From: Apricaphanius iberus
Lineage: Eukaryota; Chordata; Actinopteri; Cyprinodontiformes; Aphaniidae
Length of the DNA stretch: 64,000 nucleotides
Direction: 5' to 3'
Assembly (NCBI GenBank): GCA_028564705.1
Contig: JAPXFQ010001946.1
Span: 310,001-374,000 of the forward strand
Of the stretch, positions 40,975-53,105 are shown piece by piece. Each line of letters begins with the position of its first letter. Position 1 is the first letter of the stretch. The notes below the pieces were generated by a model. The model did not search any database. It was given only the letters and a program-made list of their open reading frames with translations, and was not told where the DNA came from. Made by a program: the position numbers and the translations under genes.

Positions 40975-43679
40975 CTATTGACCACAAGAAATCTGAACAA
41001 TCTTGTCTGACTTTTGATGTGAAAAACAAGTAGATCTACTCTGAATTTCTCGTCTTACAGGTTTGACAAAGCCTGGTTACCCTTAAGAGGACACTCCTTA
41101 TGAAGTTCACTATGTCTAATGCATGACAGCATTTTGGGATTTCCCTGCTCATTTTTAGTGTTTTAAAAGTATTCAAGTTTTCCTTATATCAATTTCTGGG
41201 ACAACTATTCCCAGTATGGTAACTATTTTAGTGGAGACCGAGAAGAAATAAATCTAAACTAAAAGTAAAAATAATATGTACACTTATTTCCTCTTCTACA
41301 AGACAAATTTACCCAGTGAAAATGCCATCTGAGGCCCAACAAAGGGCAATCAGCCCACCAAAGAGCCTTAAGATACAACATCATGATTCTGTAAGAAACA
41401 GCTACATTTGAGCAGTCATTTTGCTATTTACTTCTAATATAGCATATTCCGAATTATAATGCAAAAGTATAAATAACTTTCTGTTTCAGCTTTATTATAA
41501 AAGACTATTGGTACAGACATTTTAGAAAATCCTCAAAGGATATCACTTACCTGCAGTATTAAAACTACACTCTAAATGTTATAAACATATTGTTAAGATT
41601 TCAGTCCTTACAGTCATCTAAGATCAACTTTTCTTAAATGGCACCGGAGCCTTGTTGTTGGTAGTTTGCAATCCAAACGAGGGGAATACATTTGTTTGAT
41701 GCTTCTGCTCATTGTCCCGCTGTGAGAGAGCCAGTACGGAGGAAAAACCTATTAACTCAGAAGGGATCGTCATGGTATTACCTGCCAAATAAGTGGATTA
41801 GCAAAGGGTCAGTGTGGATTAGCCATTGTTTTTTGTTCAAAGTTAAAGTCACAGTATAATCTTGGAGAATCCTAAAACACTGATCCGGAACCACAGGAGG
41901 GCCAGACATCATCCTGCTGCGGATTTCTTAGAGGATCTTAAATAAAAGGCTATGGCCTGTGTTTGGAGCAGATGCTATGTCTGATTCATGTTCCTTCATC
42001 TATCCTGTTTTTCCATGAACTGCCGACGCTCTTTGTCTACAGTCCTATATGTACCACCTTCCTTATGGCTCCCTCTCTAACGGGATGGGGGGAAAAAAAG
42101 TTCATTTTGCAAAATAAAATAAAGAAATAAACAACAAATCAGCCATAACACAGGGGACAAGTAAATAATGAGCATAATTGTATTTAGCTGTAATAATTTA
42201 ACTGATTTTCATCCTCTAATTTATCATGAAAAAAACATCTTAAAATTCAGTTTTCATAGATACATTTGCAGAGATGAATTATAAAGAAGGAATACCAAGG
42301 AATCTGGCCAAGAACTATTGTGGTCATTATGTGTAAAAAAAATAAAAGTATTCCAAGCAGACAATAACTATATAAGTCTTCTCTGAGAGCTCCAGTTCTT
42401 CTGAGGTATCCTCTCAATGGGATTTTCCTGTAAAACTTCCAAAAAAGGTGCCCAGAAGGGGGCCCAATCTGGTGTGTAAACAGGCTTAACTCCAGCTTTT
42501 CACACCATCTCTAGACAAAATCTGACCACCAGACAGTGGAAACTTCTTTAAATTGCTCACATCCAGGATCTCCTTCTTGAGATTATAATTCATCTCTCAT
42601 TGAGTGTTGTCTTTTTAAAGGCACATTTTAAAGTGTTACCTTTTCAGAATGTGGAAAATATTTAATAAAGTTACCATTCTTCAAGAAGATTAGACCCTAG
42701 ACTAGTAATATTTTGAGGTTGAATGTGAGGCCATTAGACAGGTGAAAAGCAGACCAAAATTATTCTACAATGATGTAAGAAACTAATAAGGTCATAGATA
42801 ATATTATGCCTTGGCAGTGTAGGGACTAATTCTGGTTCTATACGTTATTAGTTAATGAACTGTACGTTGTTTTTTGTTTGTTTTTTTGTTGTTACCTGTT
42901 GCTATTTTGGGTTCATTTTTGCTTTATAATGTGTATAATTGCTCACTTGAGTTTAGATTTAACTCATTTAAACCCAGTAAAGACTGGAATATATTTCATA
43001 AGTCCTAATATTTCAACCCGAAGAATTTAAAGAGAATGCCCTTACATCCTACCATGACTGTATAACAGCTCACAATAACATCACTGTAACAAGCCTGGGG
43101 CCAAGTCAGTAGCGTCAATGGTTCAAAATCTATATTTACACGTCAATCATGGAGCAGATTCAGCCCTGCTTGAAAGTACAGTGTCATAAATAACAATGTG
43201 CTGTGAAAGGTTGTTAAGCTCTGATTTATATGACAGCAATGGCTCAAGTCTATTAAAAACTGATGATGTCCAGTGCACAGAGTTTTATGAACCTCTTTAA
43301 CCCCACAGCCTCCCTGGAGTCACCTTCAACATAAACACATGAGCTGTAGAAAAGCACTATTCAAACCTGGACAAGTTTAATTTAAACTCCGGTAATGCAA
43401 CAGTATGAAATTTTTAAGCTGTAGAGTGCAGAAAATTAAAACTGTTTCAGGTATCTAAGTAACTTTGGTTAGAGCAGTGGCGCAAACTGTCTGCTGTATA
43501 AAATGAAGAGGGATCTGCAACATAGTTTTCACCAACTGCACCTGGATACCCTTTCTCTCTCTGTAAAGTAAGTCATATAAACTCCTTTAAACAAGTATAT
43601 TCAGTGGCTTTATAGGTAAAACTTGATGTTAGAACTTCTAACATCATAGGTCTATAGGATGATTCAGTTTTAATTTTAT
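40975..43679. other. AT-rich non-coding DNA
   Basis: No open frame, repeat or motif that I can support. Confidence 0.45.
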
Positions 43680-44207
43680 TAGGGTTACCAGATTTTTAAA
43701 ACTAAAAACTGGGACACCTAACTTTGACCAAAAATGAAAGGTTGACATATCCTCGCTGGTGACTTATAACAGCTTTTTATTGTACAAAGTGTAAAACTAG
43801 TAATGCGTGAACATCTATATTAAAAATACGGACATTCTTTTGAAATCTTTTTTGTTCAAGATTTTTATCAAAACAATACTGCATTCTTGAAAGATATATT
43901 TGTTTGGGCAATATTAAAAGTTGCCGTTTTGTGAAAAGTAAAAATGACGTCTTACATCAATGGCATGGGCCAATGAGGATAAGGTTACACAGACACTTAG
44001 CATACTGTTGTGCTTTTTCATTGGTTCAGTACCATCACTGTGACAATTATTTCTGTGCACTGTAAGCCATGACACTGGTTAAAAATGCGGGACAAAGGCT
44101 GCGTGAAATAGCAACAATATAATGTGTTTGTAAACATCCTTGGGGACACGGGACAGATGGCTCAAAATTGGGACTATACGGGTAAATCAGGACGCCTGGT
44201 CAGCCTA
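43680..44207. mobile_element. Small non-autonomous DNA transposon
   Basis: The left end 'tagggttaccagat' and the reverse complement of the right end 'taggctgaccagg' form an inverted pair, and both ends share further words (an 'actgggac' type block on the left, 'attgggac' on the right). The flanks aattttat (43672-43679) and acttctat (44208-44215) match at 6 of 8 bases, consistent with an old 8-base duplication. There is no coding capacity. Probably hAT-like. Confidence 0.5.
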
Positions 44208-44918
44208 ACTTCTATTATTCTAAATCACTCTAAAAATCCCAACAAAACGGCCAGCATTAGTAGCCTACACATGATGAAATGATGAAACCAGAGAATTTAA
44301 TTTATTTAGGAATCTCAGGATATGTTTTCCACCCCGGACATAATGTCAAAATTGGACGTCAGTAAAAAAGAAGACGTTTTATTGCTTCATTCACTGATTT
44401 CTTTGATTAAACTGAGCACAGCCTTTTATCAAACTATGGGTTTAGTGTGAAAGTAGTTTAGCTTAACTTACCTCCACATATTTGTGCAGGATTGATTTGG
44501 AGTTTTTAAAAGCTGCGACCTCAGTCTCTTGCCAAACTCATAATTATGTGATTGGGTTTCTTGTACTAAAGCTGAATTAGTCACATATATGAATATGGCA
44601 AGCGGTTAACATTGTTTTCTTTGAGTTTAATTTCATTCCACAGGGTCTCTTTGTGGAGCCATACTGATGTCAGCTGCTTCCCACTTTATTTTTAATAGCG
44701 GCAGTTCTCATATTAATCCTTCCAGTATTTCCTTGGGCAATATTTTTAATCATGTTTATTATTTATTATACAATTCTTAAAAAAAATACTTAAGTAAAAG
44801 TAGAACTACAGACTTTAAAAATGACTTAAAAAGTACAATTACACAAAAATCCTGATAAATTGTATTTGTTACTTTCCACTTCTGTGTATTAGAACCTCTA
44901 AATCACCCCAGAAAAGAA
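44208..44918. other. Non-coding DNA with hAT-end-like words
   Basis: Positions 44760-44885 contain 'acttaagtaaaagtag' and end in 'tgttactttccacttctgtg'. This resembles the end of another teleost DNA transposon, but only one end is seen. Confidence 0.35.
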
Positions 44919-45103
44919 CACATAAACACTTACGAGACATTCTGAACTCCGAAGGGAGTAGTGCTAACGATTAATAACAAAACATCATTAAATGAAGGAG
45001 GTTTGGGGCAGATAATGCCTTATTACAGGTGGCAAATCTCATTCCCGTTATATGAATAAATGCTCATCGTGACTGGAAATAACCTTCTCTCGAAAGACTC
45101 TTT
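44919..45103 (+). repeat. Unnamed interspersed repeat, copy 2
   Basis: Collinear with 29601-29811, sharing 'cgagacattc', 'cagataatgccttatt', 'cgttatatga' and a 'cgaaagactc' end. Confidence 0.4.
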
Positions 45104-45600
45104 AAGTGCCCTTTAAGTGCTGCGAGCCACCTACAAAAAATGCTAAATATAGAGAAAACATAAAGGCGCTTCTGCTTAAAACCTTCATTTCTGGAAGGAC
45201 AAAGCCTTATTTTCTACCCCCGACCTTGTATTTAGAGCCAGTAGTTTTAAGTCAGGCCGAGCAGTACCATTCATCAATCAGGAGGAATGTTGAGCGGCGG
45301 CTTGGAAAATGCCCGAGCATGTTCCTTGTTCCTCTGGTAATGGGAAACAATATTGAGAGCGGGTTCGGTGTGTGATTTGCCTCTAAGCTGCTCATTAATT
45401 ACTGAAAGCATTAATCTGTAGGACCTAATAGGCGATCAGGGGGCCGTAACATAGAGCAGCAGCATGTGACCAACGCTCACCTTAAGCTCTGTGAGCCGAG
45501 TGCCCACCTCTAGCTGCCCAACACTGACGCAGATCTTTTTACTCAGACGGGTAATCGACTGGCCCGATCACTGAGGTGTGGACTGGAATGTAGCAGAGAA
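45104..45600. other. GC-balanced island with homeodomain cores
   Basis: It contains 'tcattaattactg' and 'gcattaatc' at 45393-45416 and many CpG near 45290-45560. A plus-strand frame of 89 codons (45106-45375) has no domain. Candidate conserved non-coding element. Confidence 0.3.
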
Positions 45601-47039
45601 CATTTACTTTAATGTTTTAATTAAATCTGCATTTAAACTGGGCATTTTAAACCTTCTTCTTCCTACTGGGTGGAAATTGTTTCTTTAGTACTGAATCACA
45701 ATTTCTCTTCTTTTTTTTAAAGATAATACACCACTCATCGAAAAGACAAAGATGATTTCGACCAGTCCAGCTGTCCAGTGTTCAAGCATGTTCATGGTTA
45801 AGCCACTTTAATATTAATACTTCTCGTAAAACTTTCAAAAACTGTTTTAATGGCAAAAAAGAGAGTTAGAGAGAGCAGCAGTTTAAAATAATGTATTCTT
45901 TCAAGTAGCATTTTTGAAAGTTTTGGCATAGTAAACTGGATGGGTTATTTGGACTCTTTTGCTTCATTTTTTGTCTCTAAACCTATTAAAACAGATTTAC
46001 ATAATATGCAGCAGCTTGGTTTACGTGTTACAGACACAAACCTGTCCCCGATTTACACTGGTGCAACATGATAATATTGTGTTTCTGAAAAGCCGTTTCA
46101 CCTTTTATTCAAATTTCATCCTCAGTTCTGATCAAGCGTTCAAAGTCAATATGGTTTCTTTCTTTCATTAGAATGTAAACACCCATTACTTCTAACTTTG
46201 GTCCCGTCTCCACAAAAAGGTAATTGATGGAGATATTGGTTGTTTTTTTCCACATTTTAATCTGGTAGTTTTCTGTTGGAGTGTAATGGTTTTGCACAGA
46301 GCCATTGACAGCTAATACTGCCATCCACTTTAGTGCTCCCTTTTCTTTTACTATAGAAACTATTTGCGACTCAGTGGCTTTGTGTTTAGATTTTTCTTGT
46401 TTCTGGACTGACCAACTGATGGAGCAATTGCTATGATTTATGTTGTGTACTTAGTTAATCTCCATGGAAAGTACACATGGCCCAGGGCTTGTTTTGTGTA
46501 TATGGTTACTGATGAAGCTATTGCCGAAAATAAATTTGTCTTCTATTTTTGTGTTTCACTGAAAGTAATCCAGGTTCAGTGGTTATGTGTTTAGGTGTCC
46601 CTTTCCTTCAGAAAGTTTCAGGTGTAACTGCATTTAACTTCTGTATGTGTAACTTTTCCAATGTCAAGCTTATTACAGACTCCTCAAAACTGCATAATCT
46701 CTTTGTTTAGTGACTTCTTGTGTTGCTTCAGGTGCTTCATCACATTTATATTTAACTCCAGTTCTAAAACAGGCAAAGTTGAAAGCCGATAGCAACTATT
46801 CCACACAGAAAGGGTTCTAGCTTTTTATTAAAGTTGTTTTTAGTGAGTTCTGTTATAAGAAATAAAGCCAGAAATTGATCACTGAGGTCTCCAATCTGGA
46901 TCTTATTGTCCCAGTACATTCGCCTATATGACCTACTTCATCGTTTGCTGCTCACACTGAGACTTTCAGAGTTTTGATTTTCAGAATGTGATATAAAAAG
47001 TTTATTACTGTTGTTTGGTCTTTTTGCCTGATGCAACAA
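45601..47039. other. AT-rich non-coding DNA
   Basis: No gene or repeat recognised. Confidence 0.4.
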
Positions 47040-47570
47040 TAATGATGTGTGTATACGTCAGAGAAGTGACGGCCAGCTCCAAACACCGGTGCCTGGCTCC
47101 CTGTTACCATGGTGATCAAGCCCTGCTGAGGGTCTCGGCAGGACATCAGGAAAACATGGTGAGACACACCGGGGAGTCTCCAAAGCGTGTGCACCTGTTT
47201 ACCTGACGCACTCTGCTCCATTAGCTCTCTGACATCCCCTCACCACACAAACACATTTTTACACACCTCCAGTCAGCCTCTCCTCATTAGTTCCCATGAT
47301 GCAACACTAACCTGGCAACCAGACTTGTGGCTACCTCCCCTGCTGCTTTCACGTTCTCATTGGATAGGTTCCCAGGGGTCGTGGCCCATGGCTGCCCAAT
47401 CATCCCCTCCTGCCGTCCGACCATCTGTCCTGGAGCTGCCGGCGAGGAGCGGGCACGGCCCACCGGGAACAGCTGCCGGTGCTAACGGAGGTGGCTAACC
47501 GGTGCCAGGACACGGCGGGAGGCGGCTTTAGCAGAGCTGCTTTTAGCTCACTCGATGCTGAAGCAGGCGG
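47040..47570. promoter_or_regulatory. CpG-rich segment with RFX X-box-like palindrome
   Basis: CpG is scarce in most of the window, but about a dozen CpG sites lie within 47413-47530, along with GC-rich runs. At 47103-47116 GTTACCATGGTGAT matches the RFX X-box consensus (GTTRCCATGGYAAC) at 12 of 14 positions. The 103-codon plus-strand frame 47187-47498 is proline-rich with no recognised domain. This could be an intronic enhancer or an alternative or nested-gene promoter; the sequence alone does not decide. Confidence 0.35.
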
Positions 47571-48054
47571 TAGCTTCCTGTTCAGAGCATTGTCTTTGAT
47601 CTCCGAGATAATCTTACACTAGTCATTATCATTAAACTGAAAGCAGGAACACTTTGACCATCATTTGGCCATAAATTATGTGGCAAAGTCATGGAAAAGC
47701 ATATTCCTGGCATTTTTCCAATGTTAAAAATGTCTAAGTAATAAATCAACAAAAGTGATACAAAGGTGTGAAATGGTGAAAAAATATGATTTTAAAAATG
47801 TTTAGCAAATTAGAAATTCCATCAGTATGGCCTTCAGTATTATTTCGCACCCGCTGAAATGACACTTTGCAGAACTACCTTTTTACTAGGTTTCTACTAG
47901 CTTGACACTGAATTGCCTTTTCACTCTGTGCAAAATTATTAAATCTTAGTCAAATTGGTTGGAAATGTTCTGTGAAAAGACTTGATTTCAGTCTCGACAC
48001 TGACTAGCATTCAGAAACCTAAATAAGCTTTGTTACTGGCTCATCTGTATTCAG

Positions 48055-48245
48055 CCCTCTTTTTTTGTAGCTTTTAAGTGTGTGTCTGTGTATGGCTGAT
48101 AGGTTGGGTTGGGAGGGGGTGTAGTTGAGATGATGATTTTTGGTTTTTGAAGGGGGTGTTGAGGGGTTGTGAGGTAATTTTAAAGCTGTAAAGCACATTG
48201 AGAAACTGTGTTTAAAAAGCGCTTTATAGATAAAGTTTAATTTGA
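48055..48245 (+). repeat. LINE 3' UTR fragment
   Basis: A G/T-rich stretch ('gggttgggagggggtgtag', 'gaagggggtgttgaggg') is followed by 'taaagctgtaaagcacattg' and 'aagcgctttatagataaag', the usual end of a teleost retroposon 3' UTR. Confidence 0.5.
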
Positions 48246-48440
48246 TAAAACCACCAGAAATGGAAAACTTGGAAAACTTTCTCACTTTTGGCATCATGAA
48301 CTTTCTGATATGATTAGAGCACGATCTTCTAAATTTTTACTGCATCCCCATTGAAGCTAGATGAGAAGGAATTCAGGAATATGAGGCGAAGACTTTTTGA
48401 AGGGTTGCTAAACTTTTCTAAATTGCTTTGGTTTCCTTGG

Positions 48441-48441
<1 letters not shown>

Positions 48442-48476
<35 letters not shown>
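48442..48476. repeat. (AT)n microsatellite
   Basis: An uninterrupted AT run. Confidence 0.95.
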
Positions 48477-48478
<2 letters not shown>

Positions 48479-49764
48479 ACTACAGGCCAAACTTTTTTGT
48501 GGTGTTGTATCAGTGGGGTTGTGAAAATCACTTTGCGTTACGTACATTTGTATCTTTAATTAGTTAAAAAAACACTAAAGCACTTGGTTTTATGTAGAGT
48601 TTTCATTGTTAACAGGACTGAATATAAATAATTGCATAGATTTTTCTTTTTTCAGAACACCTTAAGAAATCACTGTTTAGGTTTCCTTCCACTTCAAAAT
48701 TATCAGATATTTTGTGTCAGTCTATCATGTCAAATCTCAGTAAAATAAAGACAATGAAAAAGTTCAAGGGATTTCTGGATTTGGTCAAGTTAATTAAGAT
48801 ATGAAACCTCCTGAACAGGCCATTGTGAGGTGTTTTTACCACATTATTCAGTAAAATTATACATTTGCTACATAAACTTCAAAATTTTCTTACATTTCTG
48901 AAAAAAACACACAACTAATATGTTGCATACAGAGTAGCCACTTCTCAGAGTAACCTTTAACACTCGGAGAAGTGAATCCATGCCTCTGTGGGATTTTTCC
49001 CTCTTTTACTCAGCGGGGAGCTATTTTAGATTTCAAGTGCTTTTATATTTCATGCCAATAACAAAAACTAGATCTGACAGAAAGGACAGTTTGACAGTTT
49101 ATTCCAGCAGCAGTTTAAGAGCAGAGAAGCTGAACTCTGAATGGAATACGGAGCAGCTTGCTGCAATGAATATTCATGAAGATAGTAATGGTGTGGCCTC
49201 TATTAAAGGTTACATGTCTGCAAATAAACTAATAATGGAGGGGAACTTTTGAAGAGTTCACCTTTAGAGAACAGGACCGTATTATTCATTTGAGGCTCAC
49301 TGTTCAGTGTTATCTAAGAGATAACGGCGGAGTTATGGTGTGCTCAGTAAACCTGAAAGAAGAAGAAGCAAAGAAGCTGGAATTTTTATATTTGCATTAT
49401 TCAGACTGTTATACTCAAACATATAATCAACAGATTTTTGCTCAAACTAAATTAAACTATAAATATATCCATGTGGGCAAATGCGTTGACACTGTCTTAT
49501 TTGCTTTATTATAACCAATTTCTTTGTACAATTTTTTTTGTAATTTTCTGAAAACTCTAACCTCCATAGTGACCTCTATGTTGTCGAAAGAGTTTCATCA
49601 GAACCTTCTCAACAGCACCATAGCTTTTAACCTGATCCACCCCATAGCCTTGCGAATAGGACGCTGTGTCATAATTAAGATAGGAGCTTGGAGAGAAAAA
49701 AAGGGGTGAAAACGTTAAATTCCTCTAGAACTCACAACTTTTTTTTTTTGTGTAGCCGTACTCT
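48477..49764. other. AT-rich non-coding DNA
   Basis: The frame at 48980-49252 and its neighbours carry no domain. A poly-T run at about 49740-49749 precedes the solo LTR. Confidence 0.4.
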
Positions 49765-49769
49765 CTGGT
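49765..49769. repeat. Target-site duplication, left (ctggt)
   Basis: A 5-base repeat identical to 50083-50087. Confidence 0.6.
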
Positions 49770-50082
49770 TGTCAGAAACCACACAGGTATCAATGGTAGT
49801 TTCTGTAGTATTTATTAAATCAATGCACCCAGATGCAGAACCTTGACTAGGATGATTGCAGGAAGAGATGATTCAGAGAAGCAGGCAGGCAGACTGGACT
49901 GAGTGACGGAAACAGATGACGAACTTGGCATCAGATGAACATGGAGTTCCGAGCTGAAGAACCAGATGTCAGAACGGAGAGTAGGTGAGTGAACTTTGCT
50001 TAAATATGATGTGTGGACCAATGAGGGAGAGGATCAGGACTGCGCACGGGTGGCAACAGGTTGGACTGATGAGTCTCTGACA
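49770..50082 (-). mobile_element. Solo LTR of an LTR retrotransposon
   Basis: A 313-bp unit that begins TG and ends CA, with inverted termini (tgtcagaaac and gtctctgaca). It is flanked by a 5-base duplication, the integrase signature length for Gypsy-type and related LTR elements. Read on the minus strand it has LTR architecture: CCAAT-type 'ctcattggt' (complement near 50018-50026), a TATA-like 'catatttaag' (complement near 50000-50009), then an AATAAA polyadenylation signal (complement at 49811-49816) shortly before the CA end. There is no internal coding region on either side, so it is a solo LTR left by recombination. Confidence 0.75.
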
Positions 50083-50087
50083 CTGGT
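50083..50087. repeat. Target-site duplication, right (ctggt)
   Basis: Identical to 49765-49769. Confidence 0.6.
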
Positions 50088-51096
50088 ATTGGATGTGAAC
50101 TAAAACAGTTGGAGGTTATCTCAATCCAAGGAGGTGAGAGATATAAAGACTGTTATCTATCTGTATTACTAGCTACTTTAACAAAGGTGTTGTTCCAGTC
50201 TTTTGTGGTAGAGTAAGTTCAGCTACATTCCAGCCTTCGCTTATGATCAAGATAAACACAATTTGGCCTGCGATACAAGGCTTTAAATGGCCACAGAAGA
50301 ATAACATGGTTCTGCTCTGGAAATAATATTCTTCTAAAATGAAATAAAACAGTTTAGTGGCTTTGGAAATTTTACTGGGATGTCTAATGTCTCGCCTGTA
50401 GAATTTAGGGAACATCCAATAGGAAAAAGACACAGTCAGAATCCAATATGGGATCTATAATGGTAATCCACCAATCAGTCACCCAGTAATCAAAATCAAT
50501 GATAAACTCCGACTAGTAATTTTCAGGTCAAATAATGAAAACATTCCATCAAGCAGCATGTTCTTTACTAAAGATTATGGATAAATGCTTTGAGCTACCA
50601 TGATAAGCTAGTAATTAATTCATTTCTGTTGGATTTCAGAAAGAGCTGCATCTATCTAATAATTCATGGCATTTTTTTAAATTTTATTTTGTCTTTTATA
50701 ATAAAAATGTTGCTACCTTTAATCTTTCTTTGTAAAAGTAAGGTTGCTCAAAATATTTTGAATGTCTTATACACCATGCAATGAAAATAACAATAAATTG
50801 CTAGGTAAAACTTTAAAGACAACTGGAAATCTGTTTCAGCCTGAAAACCAGTTAAAGTCAGTAAAAGGCTCCTAAGATGCATCTCTATTCAACTTACCCT
50901 TTGGGCATGGGAATGCTTTGCAACCCATAAGAGCAACTAGATGAAAGTGGGTATTTGACCTGCGTCATCAAAGAAATGGACAAGACTTGGTGGGTTACTG
51001 GAGGAATGCATACAGGGATGGATGGATAGATTAATTGGTAGATATGTGAGTATAATTATGGATGGATAGAGATATGCTGAATTGCTTGATAAATAT
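50088..51096. other. AT-rich non-coding DNA
   Basis: No gene or definable repeat. Confidence 0.4.
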
Positions 51097-51160
51097 TGGA
51101 TGGATGGATGGATGGATAGATGGATGGATGGATGGAAGGATGGATGTATGGATGGATGGG
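51097..51160. repeat. (GGAT)n microsatellite
   Basis: Imperfect GGAT repeats with AGAT and GGAA variants. The frames on both strands across it are repeat translations. Confidence 0.95.
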
Positions 51161-52939
51161 CGGCCTACCATTAGCGCCTTGTTAACTATAGAGCTTCTCA
51201 AATCGAAGAAAAACTCCAGCAGCTTTAAATTTGACGGAAGATCCAAGGTTTTACTCAGAGTATCTACACCCACAGACACATACACATGCACACACTCTCA
51301 CTATCTATATCTCAGTGCAACAAAATAATCGAATCATGGACCCACAACAGCATCTGTGCGCTGCAGCTCTCAACTCCAATGCCACTGTACATCAGTCGAA
51401 TCCTGGCCGAGCTTCGATTTACAACTACTGCCAAACACACACACACACATACAGAAACACACACACACACCTTCTGCGGTGTGCAGCGGCCACCACAGAT
51501 AAGCTCAAATAAACAACAGAGCTAAAAAAATAAATCCACCTCCCTTCTCTCTTTCTGTCCCAGCGGATGGGAGAGGGCATCCAAAGAACACCGCCTGTTA
51601 CTATAAACCTTCTTGACATCACATTCACTAACACATAAACACACACACACTGATACAAATAGGAAACAGAGATGGAGGTATGGTTCCACAGGGAGGAATC
51701 ACCTCTTCTAACGTTCTACAAACTCCTTTTATCTGCTGGCTAATGAGGAGCACACACAAACACACAAACCCGCACTTAAAAAGCTTTGTGCATGCACACA
51801 CCTCCTCAGGACCGGGGTTTCATCAGAGTGTCTCTCAGCGAGTGTCCCACTTCTAAAAGGACCACTGCTTACATCATTACATAATGTTTTGGTTGAAGAT
51901 AGTAGATGTGCGTGTGAGTATGTGTGTGTGTGTCTGTGTTAAGCTCAGAAAACCTTTGAACACTCAACCTCTTTCCTCAGCATGACGTGTCGTAACACTA
52001 CATGCTCTAATGAGTGTGTTCTTGTTGAGAAGCTGTACATGTGTGTCCAACAGCATCTATACTATTAGTCAGTAAAGAGTGTTTCTGCAGAGCAAGCAGT
52101 TGCCAAAAAAAGTGGATGAAATCCGCTGAATACAACAAAAGATGAAGACAACTTTTTGTTTCTTCAGTTGAAGTGCACACTGGGATTCCTGTACAGCTTT
52201 CTGACTGAGGAAATAAACTAACATTTTAAGCCGAATCTCATTTGCAATGGATGCACCTGTACCCGGCTCCATCCACCCCTTTACCCTTTCCTCAAAGTCT
52301 TACAGTGTAGCAGTATAATTAAAAAAGCACAAAAGCATGTTATCTTTCCCATTTGCATTAGGAAACCGGTTATATGTAACCTATATACAATCTCATACAT
52401 GCATAAGTTTATGACCCTAATAAAACATTATGTAAAGGCCAAAACTGCTTTGCCGATTCATTCTCCTCTCGTTAAGAACAAAAGGATTGGCAAGTTTTTG
52501 AATCTAGAGAAACTACTGAGAGGAGTTGATGCAACTTTTAAAAACTAAAACTAGGAAAAAATATTTATTTATTTTAATAACATGTTCAGAAAGGAAACCT
52601 TAGACAGTATTCCAGTGATAGTGGCCAGCTTTTCCTTGGGGGAGCCCAATAGTCCTAGAAAATCTACGGTCAAATTGATTCATCCAAGAAGCATCTTTAT
52701 GGCATGCTTGAATCACAACTCCTGCAGAGGAGTGATGATTGTATTCAGAATCACCCACTCGTTTTTTTTCAAAACACTGCCTTGCCACACCACAGAGGAA
52801 GTTCATTTCAGCTGCTAATATTCAGAACCTAGTTCTTTCAGTCATGGTAGTTGAATTATTCTGGGTGAGGCAGATATTACATTACCTTTCAAAACTAAAT
52901 GTAATCAATGAGAGCATCGGGAAACACCCGGGCACAACC
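51161..52939. other. Non-coding DNA rich in CA repeats
   Basis: Short (CA)n runs at about 51434-51450, 51460-51472 and 51637-51650, with (GT)n at about 51918-51934. No gene is supported. Confidence 0.45.
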
Positions 52940-53105
52940 TCAAGTCGATGACTCAATGCAATCTGCTAGGATTCCTTACATAGAAAACTTTTAACTGATT
53001 GGAACGTTTCTATAATTGAATTGAAATTAGTTTTCTTGTAAACTGCCTTGAGATGACATCTGTTGTGAATTGGCGCTATATAAATAAAAAAAAGTGAATT
53101 GAAAC
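52940..53105 (+). repeat. Retroposon 3' end fragment
   Basis: It carries 'cgatgactcaatgcaatctg', 'taggattccttacatag' and 'actgccttgagatgacatctg', then 'tgaattggcgctatataaat' and a 'gtgaattgaaa' end. This is a conserved teleost LINE-type 3' region; the opposite end of the same module appears at 7040-7075. Confidence 0.7.

Noticed and set aside
51097..51160. Possible CRISPR-like or satellite array
   Set aside because: A simple GGAT microsatellite with no spacers.
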